DNA from: Gp13-AA77 sp035949375
GTDB taxonomy: Bacteria; Acidobacteriota; Terriglobia; UBA7540
Direction: 5' to 3'
NCBI GenBank assembly: GCA_035949375.1
Contig: DASZIG010000085.1
Location: forward strand, 60,135-124,134
Length of the DNA: 64,000 nucleotides
Part shown: positions 26,464 to 35,647 of the stretch, piece after piece
Numbering within the stretch: position 1 is the stretch's first letter
Layout of the letters: each line of letters opens with the position of its first letter
Position numbers and translations under genes: made by a program
Notes under the pieces: model-generated
Told to the model about the DNA's origin: nothing
The model's database searches: none
What the model saw: only the letters and a program-made list of their open reading frames with translations

Positions 26464-27114
26464 TCACGGCTGCAGGATGTTGTTCCGCACGGCGTAGCGG
26501 ACCAGGTCGCTGATCGAATGGAGCTCGAGCTTGCGCATGATGTTCGCTCGATGGGTTTCGACGGTTTTCACGGAAATGTCGAGCCGGGCGGCGACTTCCT
26601 TGTTGGAATTGCCTTCGGCCAGCATCTGAACGATCTGGCGTTCGCTCGGTGTCAGATCGGCCGCCGGCCCGCCCTCCGTTCCCAGACTCTTGAGGTATCC
26701 ATCCAACACCGCGCGGGCGACGCGCGAGGTAAAAAACGGCCGCCCTTGTTGCAGTGACTCGACGGCCGTCACCAGGTCGCGCGCCGCGTCGGATTTCATC
26801 ATGTATCCTTGCGCGCCGGCCCGTAGGAAGGCTCGAACCAGTTGATCGGAGTCATGCTGCGTCAGAACCAGGACACTGGCTTCGGGGACCGCCTTGAGGA
26901 TGCCGCGCGTAGCCTCCAGCCCGTTCAATTCCGGCATACTCATATCGAGAATTACGACGTTTGGCTTGAGCGCCCCCGCTTTCTCCACGGCCTCGCGCCC
27001 GGTGGTGGCCTCGCCTACCACGGTCCATTCGCCGTGCCCCTCCAGGATCGCCTTCAAACCACGGCGCACCGCCTCGTGGTCGTCCGCCACCAGAATACGT
27101 AGCGCAGCACTCAT
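26464..27114 (-). CDS. NarL/FixJ-type response regulator (paralogue, partner of the adjacent kinase)
   Basis: A 216-residue protein from ATG 27114, behind GGGGGGAAAA. A longer frame to 27348 overlaps the kinase and is rejected. The receiver domain has LVADDHEAVRRGLKAIL, phospho-acceptor Asp57 in VVILDMSMPELNG and a Lys in GYMMKSDAARDL. The output is a LuxR-type helix-turn-helix (LTPSERQIVQMLAEGNSNKE, RLDISVKTVETHRANIMRKL). The kinase ends 16 bases upstream on the same strand, so the pair should be one operon and a cognate two-component system. It is strongly similar in arrangement and motif to the convergent regulator at 25754-26455, pointing to a local duplication with inversion. Confidence 0.93.
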   Translation of the reverse strand: MSAALRILVADDHEAVRRGLKAILEGHGEWTVVGEATTGREAVEKAGALKPNVVILDMSMPELNGLEATRGILKAVPEASVLVLTQHDSDQLVRAFLRAGAQGYMMKSDAARDLVTAVESLQQGRPFFTSRVARAVLDGYLKSLGTEGGPAADLTPSERQIVQMLAEGNSNKEVAARLDISVKTVETHRANIMRKLELHSISDLVRYAVRNNILQP

Positions 27115-27130
27115 GCGCTTTTCCCCCCGC

Positions 27131-29398
27131 TCATGCGTTTTCCTCAGGAAGCGGAAGGCTGACTTCGACAATCGTGCCGGGGCGCCCCGGCTTGACCTCG
27201 AGGCGGCCGCCGAGCTGCCGGACGCGCTCGCGCATGCCGCGGATTCCAACCCCCAGCGCGACCGTCCCCTCGCTGCCCTGCGCAAAGGCCTCTCCCGGCA
27301 GACCCTTGCCCGCGTCCGCCACTTCGAGGCTGACCCCGGTGGAATCATGCCACAGCCGGATTCGCGCCGTGGGGCTCTCGGAGTGGCGATGGATATTGGT
27401 CAGGCACTCCTGGACGACGCGGAACAGCGCCGTCTCCACATCGCTCGGAAGGCGCTTCAAGTCCGGCGACACCTCGAAGTCCACGCGAATCCGGGTGCGC
27501 TCGGCGAATCCCTCCACGTACCATTGCAGCGCGTACTGCAGGCCAGCCTCATCGAGCATCGGCGGGTGCAGCAGGTAGGAAAAAGTACGGATTTCACGCG
27601 AGGCTTGTTCGGCAAGTTCGATGCTCTCTGCCAGCGACTTCTGCGCCTTGGGATCGATGGAAGCTCCGGCGCGCTGGTGGACCAGCGCCAGATTCAACGA
27701 CAATGCCGCCAGGGTCTGGGCGGTGCTGTCGTGCAGCTCCCGCGCCATCCGGCGCCGCTCTTCATCTTGAAGGCGCAGCACCCGGCCCGAAAGCTGACGG
27801 AGATCATCTTCCGATTTCCGGCGCTCCGTCACATCGCGCGTGACCTTGGAGAAACCGCGCAAGTTGCCGCCTTCACCGTGAAGCGGGGTGATGACGACGT
27901 CGGCCCAGAAGCGAGAGCCGTCCTTGCGAAGGCGCCATCCTTCGTCCTCGACCCGCCCTTCAAAAGTTGCGATCGTCAGGAGACGGGCCGGCTTGCCGGC
28001 GCGCACGTCCTCGAGGGGATACAAGAGGGAGAAATGCTTTCCGACAATCTCGTCACGCCGGTAGCCTTGCAGTCGCTGCGCGCCTACGTTCCAGGTTACG
28101 ATCGAGCCTTCCGGGTCAAGCATGACGATGGCGTAGTCCTTTATTTCCTCCACCAGCAGCCGGAACCGCTCGGCGCTCTGTTTCACCTCTTCTTCCGCCC
28201 GCTTGCGGTCGGTGATTTCGCGAACGAAAAGACACAGTCGCCGCTCGACATCCGTGCGCTCGATAGGGCTGATCCGTCCGAGGAACCAGCGTTTGCCCTC
28301 CGGGAAATCCAGCGGATACTCGAGGCTCTCCGGACGGCCCGTGCCGAGCACGCGGCGGCAGGCTTCGAGGAACGGACGCGCCCCTTCAGGACCGAGGACT
28401 TCATCGATGCGGCGGCCGAGCAACTCGCTTTTCGGCCACACCAGCAACTGCTCGTTGGTAGTCCAGACGTTCAGGTAGGTGGCGTGCTCATCGAGCTCGA
28501 AAATCACGTCGTCCGTGGATTCGACGAGGGCACGCAGGCGGGCTTCGCTTTCCTGAAGGGCGAGCTCGGCTCGTTTGTGCTCCGTAATATCCCGGTTGAT
28601 CTCCAGAACGCAAACGGGCCGGCCTTCATCGTTATTCTGCAATACCCAACGGCTGGCTACGATGATCTCGGCGCCATCCCGCCGGGTATGAACCAGTTCC
28701 CCTTCCCACCAGCCTTCACCAAGGATTTTGGCTTCAACCTGCTCCAAAGGCTCCGGAAACCTGGTCTGAAGGAGGGTATGGGTGATTTTGCCGAGCGCCT
28801 CCTCCGAGCTCCATCCGTAGAGGAGCTCTGCGCCCTGGTTCCAGAAGAGAATGGAGTTGTTGATGCTCCGAACGATGATCCCGTCGTGGGCGATCTCGAG
28901 GAGCGTGGCCTTTTCACTCAGGATCTGGTTGAGCTGCGTGAGTTCGAAGGTCCGCTGCCTGACCCGCGATTCCAGCTCGTCGCGGGTTTTCTTCAATTCG
29001 TCTTCGGTCTGCTTACGGGCGGTGATGTCGGCGCAGACGCCCACCATCCTCACCGGCCGATGAGCCTCGTCGTAAATCACCCGGCCTCTGGCCCCGAGCC
29101 ACCTTGCTTCCCCCTCCGCCGTCAATTGGCGGTATTCCACCTCGTATTTGCCGTCGCCGCCTTTGAGGGCTTCCTGGATTGCAGCGAGCACACGCTCGCG
29201 GTCATCGGCATGAATCGTCCTCAGGAAGCCGTCGAACGTGCCGCCGAACGATCCCGGCGCCTGGCCGTGAACGCCTGCCATGTTCTCGGACCATTCGACG
29301 TTGCCTGCGGCGATGTCCCAGTCCCACGTGCCGACGTCGGCTGCGTCCAGGGTGAGCCGCAGCCGCTCCTCGCGTTGACGCAGGGCCTCGGCGGCCAA
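27131..29398 (-). CDS. Soluble four-PAS sensor histidine kinase (HisKA_3 type)
   Basis: A 755-residue kinase. The start is a TTG at 29398, because the frame upstream to its stop holds no ATG; AGGAGG lies about 11 bases before it. No membrane segment is visible, so sensing is cytoplasmic. Four PAS domains follow each other at about residues 10-130, 155-280, 295-410 and 425-540. Each ends in a PAC-like sequence (VGVCADITARKQTEDEL, VLEINRDITEHKRAEL, CLFVREITDRKRAEEE, SKVTRDVTERRKSEDD). The HisKA_3 phospho-acceptor is His556 in ARELHDSTAQTL. The ATPase domain has VVQECLTNIHRHS and GVGIRGMRERVRQLGGRLE. Multiple PAS domains suggest redox, light or ligand sensing. The cognate regulator follows by 16 bases. 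Confidence 0.93.
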   Translation of the reverse strand: MAAEALRQREERLRLTLDAADVGTWDWDIAAGNVEWSENMAGVHGQAPGSFGGTFDGFLRTIHADDRERVLAAIQEALKGGDGKYEVEYRQLTAEGEARWLGARGRVIYDEAHRPVRMVGVCADITARKQTEDELKKTRDELESRVRQRTFELTQLNQILSEKATLLEIAHDGIIVRSINNSILFWNQGAELLYGWSSEEALGKITHTLLQTRFPEPLEQVEAKILGEGWWEGELVHTRRDGAEIIVASRWVLQNNDEGRPVCVLEINRDITEHKRAELALQESEARLRALVESTDDVIFELDEHATYLNVWTTNEQLLVWPKSELLGRRIDEVLGPEGARPFLEACRRVLGTGRPESLEYPLDFPEGKRWFLGRISPIERTDVERRLCLFVREITDRKRAEEEVKQSAERFRLLVEEIKDYAIVMLDPEGSIVTWNVGAQRLQGYRRDEIVGKHFSLLYPLEDVRAGKPARLLTIATFEGRVEDEGWRLRKDGSRFWADVVITPLHGEGGNLRGFSKVTRDVTERRKSEDDLRQLSGRVLRLQDEERRRMARELHDSTAQTLAALSLNLALVHQRAGASIDPKAQKSLAESIELAEQASREIRTFSYLLHPPMLDEAGLQYALQWYVEGFAERTRIRVDFEVSPDLKRLPSDVETALFRVVQECLTNIHRHSESPTARIRLWHDSTGVSLEVADAGKGLPGEAFAQGSEGTVALGVGIRGMRERVRQLGGRLEVKPGRPGTIVEVSLPLPEENA

Positions 29399-29553
29399 CT
29401 GGCCGCTCGCCTCCTGGCGGTCCGGTCGCGTTCCGCCGGCGCGAGTCGCTCCGGAGTCGGGCTCGGCCGCGCCCTCGCTCGAAAATGTAAGTCCGGTTCT
29501 CAGTTTGCCTGGCTCCAGAGAGAGTTAATCCCCAAGAGCATCCCCAAACTTTC

Positions 29554-29562
29554 AGTATAGCA
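29554..29562 (-). promoter_or_regulatory. Possible extended -10 promoter for the kinase operon
   Basis: On the minus strand this reads TGCTATACT, an extended -10 (TGn plus TATACT). No good -35 is seen, which is allowed for extended -10 promoters. It lies about 155 bases upstream of the TTG start. Confidence 0.4.
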
Positions 29563-29852
29563 CGTATTTGTTCATTCCATTGGACTTCCTAGTGGACCTC
29601 CCGGGCTCGCCTCCGTCTTCATTAACAAGGACTTGCCTCAACACCCTCTGAAATTTTCGCGTGGGTCCGGGTCCAATTCCTAACACTTATCCTCCAGAGT
29701 GACACGTCCGCGTGAGATTGGGTCCGGATGGCTTCGGTCGGGTTCGGTTTCCCCCGCTTTATTCATTGTTTTGTTGATTATAAAGGACTTCTTGGCTTCG
29801 CTTCGCCTATTTTTAATGGGGGGGGTACCCGATTCTCAGCTGAACCGGTGGT

Positions 29853-29900
29853 CCCGCTTGACGGGGCTCCCGCTTGGCAAGGTTCCCGCTTGACAAGGCC
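29853..29900 (+). repeat. 16-bp tandem repeat, three units, upstream of padR
   Basis: The units are CCCGCTTGACGGGGCT (29853-29868), CCCGCTTGGCAAGGTT (29869-29884) and CCCGCTTGACAAGGCC (29885-29900). The last unit contains the -35 hexamer TTGACA of the likely padR promoter. The first two carry TTGACG and TTGGCA at the same place. Confidence 0.75.
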
Positions 29901-29921
29901 CGCACCCTAGTTTAGTCTAGG
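29890..29921 (+). promoter_or_regulatory. Likely padR-operon promoter with dyad over the -10
   Basis: TTGACA (29890-29895), a 17-base spacer and TAGTCT (29913-29918) give a consensus -35 and a fair -10. CCTAG (29906-29910) and CTAGG (29917-29921) form an inverted repeat around TTTAGT that covers the -10, a good place for repressor binding. The padR ATG is 36 bases past the -10. Confidence 0.6.
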
Positions 29922-29954
29922 CATGTTTAAAAAAGGGGTTCGGGAGTTTCGAAG

Positions 29955-30296
29955 ATGAAGAAACCAGATCGGCGGGATCTTTTTCCAGGTGCATTGGAAA
30001 TGATGATCCTGCGAACGCTAAGACGGCAGCCCATGCACGGATACGCCCTCGTCCAACACATCAAGCGCACGTCTGACGACTTACTCCAAATCGACGAAGG
30101 TTCCCTCTATCCGGCCCTCCAGCGCCTGCTTAAGGAGGAGTTGGTGGAGGCAGAGTGGGGCATATCTTCCACGAACCGCCGCGTGCGGACGTATCGGTTG
30201 ACGCCGGCAGGCATCAAGCACTTGAACCAAGAGGTTTCGAATTTCGAGCGAATGCTCGAGGGTGTCACGCGTGTCCTGGCGAGAGGTGAGGCATGA
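29955..30296 (+). CDS. PadR-family transcriptional regulator
   Basis: A 113-residue winged helix-turn-helix protein of the small PadR type. Typical motifs are DLFPGALEMMILRTL, PMHGYALVQHIKR, IDEGSLYPALQRLLKEELV and RVRTYRLTPAGIKHL. PadR proteins usually repress their own operon and release DNA on binding a ligand or after stress. The stop overlaps the ATG of the first permease gene (ATGA, 30293-30296), so the two are translationally coupled. PadR with ADOP permeases is a recurrent acidobacterial arrangement. A dyad over the promoter -10 suggests autoregulation. Confidence 0.93.
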   Translation: MKKPDRRDLFPGALEMMILRTLRRQPMHGYALVQHIKRTSDDLLQIDEGSLYPALQRLLKEELVEAEWGISSTNRRVRTYRLTPAGIKHLNQEVSNFERMLEGVTRVLARGEA

Positions 30297-32917
30297 GTTG
30301 GATCAAGCGATTGCTGGGGCGCCGCCGCCTTTACACCGATCTGTCTCAAGAGATTCGGGAGCACCTTTCCGAGAAGATCGAGGACTTGGTCGCGGGCGGC
30401 ATGTCGAGGGAAGAAGCAACGCACGCGGCGCGGCGGGAATTCGGGAATGCGGCGCTCATCGAGGAGCGAGGCCGCGAAGTGTGGCAATGGCTGTCCATGG
30501 AGAGCTTCATCGCGGATATTCGGTACGCGCTCCGCATGCTCCGCAAGAATCCGGCCTTCACCGTGGTGGCCATATTGACGCTGGCGCTCGGCATCGGCGC
30601 CAACACCGCGATCTTCAGCGTCGTCAACGCGGTTCTACTGAGACCCTTACCCTATCAGGATTCAGACAGGCTGGTCGTGGTCCTGCACTACGGGGTCGCT
30701 CCGGTGTCGCCTGGGAACTTCCTGGACTGGCAGCGCCAGAATCACGTGTTTACTGCTATGGGCGCGGCTGAGTACTGGACGCCCAATTTGACCGGCATCG
30801 ACGAGCCGGAGCGCGTCTGGGCCCTGCATATCAGTTCGGATATTCTGCCGCTGCTCGGGGTTCAACCGTTGCTCGGACGGATGTTTCTCAAAGAAGAGGA
30901 GCAGAAGGGCCGCGACCATGAAGTGATTTTGAGCTACGGGGCCTGGCAGAAACGCTTTGGCGGCAGCGCCGGGGTGATTGGCCGACCAATGACGCTTGAC
31001 GGCGAACGCTACGTGGTCGTTGGAGTGATGCCGCGCGACTTCAAGTTCGCTCCTTTCTGGGCGACCAAGGCCGAGTTGTGGGCGCCCCTGGCCCTGGGCG
31101 ACCGCGCGGCGGACCGCGGCGGAAACAGCCTGCGCATCTTCGCGCGTCTCAAACCCGGCATAACTCTGGATCAGGCGCGCTCCGAGATGTCCGGGATTAA
31201 CAGCCGCCTTGAGAAAGAATACCCGGGCACAAGCCGCGATTACGTTGTGCTGCCGCTCAAAGAGAGGGTGGTGGGAGACATCCGGCCCGCGCTGCTCGTG
31301 CTGCTCGGCGCAGTGTGCTTTGTTTTGCTCATTGCCTGCGCCAACGTTGCTCACATGATGCTGGCCCGATCCGCAGTGCGGCAGAGGGAGGTCGCCGTAC
31401 GAACGGCGCTCGGAGCGGGACGCGGGCGAATCATCCGTCAGTTGCTGACGGAAAGCCTGCTGCTGACTTTGGCCGGAGCCGGAGCCGGGCTTCTGCTGGC
31501 ACTCTGGGGCATCCATGTTCTTGTTGCGCTGAGCCCCGCCGGCATTCCACGGGTCCAAACGGTTTCTATCGATGCCAACGTGCTTGTGTTTATGTTCGTG
31601 GTCTCGGTGCTCACCGGGCTCGGCTTCGGCTTGGTGCCGGCGCTGCGGTCCTCGGCAGTCAGCCTGAATGACTCGCTGAAGGAAGGCGGACGCGGATCGA
31701 TTGAAGGAGCGCGAGGTCAGCGGCTGCGCGGCCTGCTGATGGCCTCCGAATTCGCGATGGCAGTGATCCTGCTGGTCGGGGCCGGTCTGATGATTCGCAG
31801 CTTCATTGCGCTGCAGTCGATCGACCCAGGATTTGATCCGGACCACGTTCTCACCCTGGTGGTTTCCGTCACGGGCTCGCAATCGGCAGACGCGACCAGC
31901 AAGGCGGCGTTCTATGGCCAGGTGCTGGAACAGGTGCGGGCCCTGCCGGGCGTTCAGTCGGCCGGAGTTATCAACCATCTTCCCCTGGCCGGGGACCTGT
32001 GGGACCGCACGTTCGCCATTGAAGGCAGAGCCGCACCGCGTCCCGGCGAAGCTCCGGACGCGATATATCGAGTAGTGTGGCCCGGCTATTTCCATGCCAT
32101 GAACATTCCGATCCTTCGCGGACGCGATATCGCACGAAGCGATGGCATGAATTCGCCGGGCGTGGTTGTCGTCAACGATGCGCTGGCTCGCCAGTTCTGG
32201 CCGGGCCAAGACGCTATCGGCAAGCGCTTCGCCCTGACAGGATCATTGCCAAACGCACCGTGGCTCACGGTGGTCGGGATAACGAAGGACGTCATCGAGA
32301 AGGATTGGGCACATCCGCCGGATCCGGAGATGTACCTGCCGTACCTTCAGTTGTCGGAAGCCGATCAGGCTTTTCTCCACTATTTGACCCTGGTGGTCCG
32401 AACCGCAGGCGAGCCGACCTCGGTGCTGCCCGAGATTCGAAGCCAAATCCTGCGACTCAATCAGGATGCAACCATCTCGCAAGTTGATACCATGCCGGCA
32501 GTAATCCGCGAGGCGACGGCACAGCCGCGCTTTTATTTGCTCCTGCTTGGCGCTTTTGCCGCCATCGCCCTCACATTGGCCGCGGTGGGCATTTATGGGG
32601 TGATGAGCTATTCGGTCTCGCGCCGGACTCACGAAATCGGCATCCGCATGGCGCTCGGCGCAAAAGCGCCTGACGTACTGAAACTGGTCACGCGTCAGGG
32701 CATGCTGTTAGCGCTGTGGGGAGCGATGGCCGGAATCGTCTTTGCTCTGGCGTTAGCTCGAGGAATGTCAAGCCTGCTTTACGGCGTTCATTCCGACGAT
32801 CCGCTCACGATTCTCGGAGTGGTGCTCGTCCTGGCGATTGTGGGATTGGCCGCCACGTACATTCCGGCGCGCCGCGCCACAAAAGTCGATCCCATGGTAG
32901 CGCTCCGTTACGAATAG
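30293..32917 (+). CDS. ADOP-type ABC permease 1 (FtsX/MacB-like)
   Basis: An 874-residue membrane protein of the acidobacterial duplicated orphan permease type. Residues 1-75 form the soluble prefix (RRRLYTDLSQEIREHLSEKI, RREFGNAALIEERGREVWQW). Next is the first membrane helix of the MacB-like core (NPAFTVVAILTLALGIGANT) and a periplasmic domain. Two FtsX-like permease halves follow, with GAVCFVLLIACANVAHMML then REVAVRTALGAGRGRI, and near the C-terminus AVGIYGVMSYSVSRRTHEIG then GIRMALGA. The end, YIPARRATKVDPMVALRYE, is the family signature. No ATPase gene is adjacent, as usual for this family, and the substrate is unknown. It overlaps padR by four bases and is followed by permease 2 after 24 bases. 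Confidence 0.92.
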   Translation: MSWIKRLLGRRRLYTDLSQEIREHLSEKIEDLVAGGMSREEATHAARREFGNAALIEERGREVWQWLSMESFIADIRYALRMLRKNPAFTVVAILTLALGIGANTAIFSVVNAVLLRPLPYQDSDRLVVVLHYGVAPVSPGNFLDWQRQNHVFTAMGAAEYWTPNLTGIDEPERVWALHISSDILPLLGVQPLLGRMFLKEEEQKGRDHEVILSYGAWQKRFGGSAGVIGRPMTLDGERYVVVGVMPRDFKFAPFWATKAELWAPLALGDRAADRGGNSLRIFARLKPGITLDQARSEMSGINSRLEKEYPGTSRDYVVLPLKERVVGDIRPALLVLLGAVCFVLLIACANVAHMMLARSAVRQREVAVRTALGAGRGRIIRQLLTESLLLTLAGAGAGLLLALWGIHVLVALSPAGIPRVQTVSIDANVLVFMFVVSVLTGLGFGLVPALRSSAVSLNDSLKEGGRGSIEGARGQRLRGLLMASEFAMAVILLVGAGLMIRSFIALQSIDPGFDPDHVLTLVVSVTGSQSADATSKAAFYGQVLEQVRALPGVQSAGVINHLPLAGDLWDRTFAIEGRAAPRPGEAPDAIYRVVWPGYFHAMNIPILRGRDIARSDGMNSPGVVVVNDALARQFWPGQDAIGKRFALTGSLPNAPWLTVVGITKDVIEKDWAHPPDPEMYLPYLQLSEADQAFLHYLTLVVRTAGEPTSVLPEIRSQILRLNQDATISQVDTMPAVIREATAQPRFYLLLLGAFAAIALTLAAVGIYGVMSYSVSRRTHEIGIRMALGAKAPDVLKLVTRQGMLLALWGAMAGIVFALALARGMSSLLYGVHSDDPLTILGVVLVLAIVGLAATYIPARRATKVDPMVALRYE

Positions 32918-32941
32918 GGGATTCGTAAGACTGGCTGAATT

Positions 32942-35623
32942 ATGAACTGGATCACGCAATTGCTCTTACGCCGCCGCCTTTACGGCGATTTCTCCCAAGA
33001 GATTCGAGAACATCTTGAGGAGAAGATCGACGAGTTGGTAGCGAGCGGCATGTCGAGGGAAGAAGCGACGTATGCGGCGCGGCGGGAGTTCGGGAATGCG
33101 GCGCTGATTGAGGAACGAGGCCGCGAAGTGTGGCAATGGCCGTCTGTGGAGAGCTTCATCGCGGATGTTCGGTACGCGCTGCGCATGCTGCGCAAGAATC
33201 CGGGCTTCACCGTCGTGGCTGTTCTGACACTGGCCCTTGGCATCGGGGCAAATACCGGCATCTTTACCATCCTGAATGGGGCAGCATTGCGCCCACTCCC
33301 GTTACCAGACTCAGATCGGCTTGCAAGCATTTACCAGAGCTTCCGGGGACGAGTTAGGCGAAACGTTTACGGCGAACCCAACCTTTTTTCCTACTCGGAA
33401 TACCAGGACTATCGCGACCACAACCACGTGTTTTCGGGACTGGTCGCGTATCAACCCTCCGTCGAGGCGACGCTCGGTAGCGACCGCCCGCAGCAGGTTG
33501 ACGGAACTTTGGTCTCATGCAATTACTTCCCCGTCTTCGGCGTTCAGCCGACGCTGGGCCGGGGCTTTCTGGACTCAGAGTGCGCCAAGCCGGGCGCAAA
33601 CCCCGTCGTCGTGCTGAGCGACGCCCTCTGGCGCAGTACCTTTGCCGCTAGCCCTTCGATCCTGGGGACAACAATTACACTGAACCGCAGTCCATTCACT
33701 GTGATCGGCATCGCTCCCCCAGGATTTGGCGGGAGCGAGATTGAGCCCTCCGCGTTCTGGGCTCCTGTCACCATGCAAAGCGCCGTCGAACGCGGCAGCA
33801 AATTGCTCGATGATGACAATCTGAGTTGGCTGGTGCTCATTGGCCGTATGAAGGCGGGCGTTTCGCTCGGTCAAGTTCGCGCCGAACTCGACGTCATTGC
33901 CGGGCGCCTCGATCAAGACCATCCCGGGCGAAAAACAACTCTGGCCATCCAAACCGCAACCTTCTTCAGCGGTCCGGAGGAACACGCCGTGGCGCTGGGC
34001 GTGGGAGCCGCTATTCTTGGCGCGGTCGGCTTGGTACTTTTGATCGCCTGCGCAAACGTCGCGAGCCTGCTGTTGGCTCGGGCGGCAGGACGCCGGCATG
34101 AAATCGCAGTGAGGCTGGCTCTCGGCGCAACCAGGAGACGTCTGGTCCGGCAACTGCTCACGGAAAGTTTCCTGATTGCGGCGCTCGGTGGCGTCTTGGG
34201 CTCGCTCCTGGCCTTTTGGTCCGCAGAGGCGGGGGTGCACTTGCTCTTGACCCACCTGCCGCGCGGCGCGCCATCGCTCGTCTTCAGCGTGAGCCCGGAC
34301 GCTCGAGTGTTGATATTCGCTCTCCTGCTGACTCTTATCACCGGGGCCGCTTTCGGGCTCATGCCAGCCCTCGAAGCGTCGCGGCCCGACGTGAACACTA
34401 CGCTGAAACAAGGCGACGCCCGCTATCACGGAGGACCGGTCGCGGGAGGACGCCTGCGCCGCGTCCTGGTAGGTGTGCAGGTGGCGGTCTGCATGGTGCT
34501 GCTGATTTCCGCGGGGCTGCTCATGCGCGGACTTTATCGAGCGCAAACCATCGATCCTGGCTTCGACACAAAGGATGTGGCGGTAGCCTCGTTTGACCTC
34601 ACCGCACAGGGCTACAGTCAGCCTCGCGCTGCGACGTTCCAACAGCAATTGATGGAGCGGCTGACGGCGTTGCCGGGGGTAGACGGCGTGGCGGAAACGG
34701 GAACGACTCCTCTCAGCGATTCACATTTCGGCACCGGGGTCTCAATTGCAGGACGGGAAGGGTGGCAGCAAGTCGAATACAACATCGTTTCACCCAATTA
34801 TTTTTCACTGTTGGGCATTCCTGTTACGCGCGGCCGGGGCTTTGCGAAGTCGGACTCCCTGATGGTTAACGACGGTCAGCTGGGCACGGCGAGCGTTGTC
34901 GTGGTCACTGAATCGACGGCCCGGCGGTTCTGGCCGGGCCAAGACCCGATCGGAAAGACACTGAAGCTCCAGAGCGAGGGACACCACACCGTGACTGTCG
35001 TGGGTGTCGCAAGGGACGCACAGGTGTCCCGTCCAGGCGAGTCCGACACCCTCTATTTATACTTTCCTGCCGGTCCGAAGGATCAGCCCGGGTTGCAATT
35101 CCTCGTGCATAGCGCGATCGGGTTCGCAGGTGCTGCGCAGGGTATAAAGGCAGCCGCCCACGCGCTCGACCCGGAGCTTCCCGTAAGTGTGGTCAGGCTG
35201 GAGGACAATCTCGAAATCTGGAGAGCGCCTTCCCGTATTGTGTCGGTAGTGTCAGGCGTTCTTGGCGCCCTGGCGTTGCTTCTCGCTTCGCTCGGCGTGT
35301 ATGGAATGGTGTCTTACGCCGTTAGCGGTCGAGTTCGGGAAATCGGGATTCGCATGACGCTTGGAGCGGACGGCCGGGACGTGCTAAACCTCGTTCTGCG
35401 GCAAGCGCTGCGGCCGGTGGCCGTCGGTACGATCATCGGGCTTGCTTGCTCCGCTGCCGTTTCCAACGCTCTGTCGAGTCTACTGTACGGCGTAAGCCCC
35501 CATGATTTGGTCTCTTTCCTGTTTATCCCCTTTTTCCTTTTGAGCGTGACCATTCTGGCCAGCTACGTCCCCGCCCGCCGGGCAACGAAGGTTGATCCTA
35601 TGGTGGCGCTCCGTAACGAATAG
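32942..35623 (+). CDS. ADOP-type ABC permease 2 (FtsX/MacB-like)
   Basis: An 893-residue permease. The prefix domain (RRRLYGDFSQEIREHLEEKI, RREFGNAALIEERGREVWQW) and the first helix are almost identical to permease 3 in both protein and DNA. The periplasmic part differs (SVEATLGSDRPQQVDGTLVS, GIAPPGFGGSEIEPSAF). The FtsX halves are marked by GAVGLVLLIACANVASLLLA, HEIAVRLALGATRRRLVRQL, GVYGMVSYAVSGRVREIGIR and the terminal YVPARRATKVDPMVALRNE. It sits 24 bases after permease 1 and 24 bases before permease 3, so the three share an operon. Role and substrate are unknown; efflux or envelope lipid or peptide transport are possibilities by analogy with MacB. Confidence 0.92.
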   Translation: MNWITQLLLRRRLYGDFSQEIREHLEEKIDELVASGMSREEATYAARREFGNAALIEERGREVWQWPSVESFIADVRYALRMLRKNPGFTVVAVLTLALGIGANTGIFTILNGAALRPLPLPDSDRLASIYQSFRGRVRRNVYGEPNLFSYSEYQDYRDHNHVFSGLVAYQPSVEATLGSDRPQQVDGTLVSCNYFPVFGVQPTLGRGFLDSECAKPGANPVVVLSDALWRSTFAASPSILGTTITLNRSPFTVIGIAPPGFGGSEIEPSAFWAPVTMQSAVERGSKLLDDDNLSWLVLIGRMKAGVSLGQVRAELDVIAGRLDQDHPGRKTTLAIQTATFFSGPEEHAVALGVGAAILGAVGLVLLIACANVASLLLARAAGRRHEIAVRLALGATRRRLVRQLLTESFLIAALGGVLGSLLAFWSAEAGVHLLLTHLPRGAPSLVFSVSPDARVLIFALLLTLITGAAFGLMPALEASRPDVNTTLKQGDARYHGGPVAGGRLRRVLVGVQVAVCMVLLISAGLLMRGLYRAQTIDPGFDTKDVAVASFDLTAQGYSQPRAATFQQQLMERLTALPGVDGVAETGTTPLSDSHFGTGVSIAGREGWQQVEYNIVSPNYFSLLGIPVTRGRGFAKSDSLMVNDGQLGTASVVVVTESTARRFWPGQDPIGKTLKLQSEGHHTVTVVGVARDAQVSRPGESDTLYLYFPAGPKDQPGLQFLVHSAIGFAGAAQGIKAAAHALDPELPVSVVRLEDNLEIWRAPSRIVSVVSGVLGALALLLASLGVYGMVSYAVSGRVREIGIRMTLGADGRDVLNLVLRQALRPVAVGTIIGLACSAAVSNALSSLLYGVSPHDLVSFLFIPFFLLSVTILASYVPARRATKVDPMVALRNE

Positions 35624-35647
35624 CGAATCTTCACGACTTGGATAAGC

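Larger units (their letters stand above)
29399..29954. other. Divergent intergenic region, sensor kinase / PadR
   Basis: The region is 556 bases with an AT-richer centre and a run of eight Gs near 29819-29826. It must contain the promoters of both divergent operons. Candidate elements and a 16-bp repeat are listed separately. No credible gene was seen; frames at 29699-29893 and 29728-29910 lack family features. Confidence 0.55.

Noticed and set aside
27115..27348. N-terminal extension of the minus-strand response regulator
   Set aside because: It overlaps the 3' end of the kinase gene in another frame; ATG 27114 has a good ribosome-binding site and begins the receiver domain.
26894..29560. 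An 888-residue plus-strand frame covering the kinase gene
   Set aside because: It is the antisense of the four-PAS histidine kinase. It has no family motifs, and the minus-strand frame carries complete PAS, HisKA_3 and ATPase domains.
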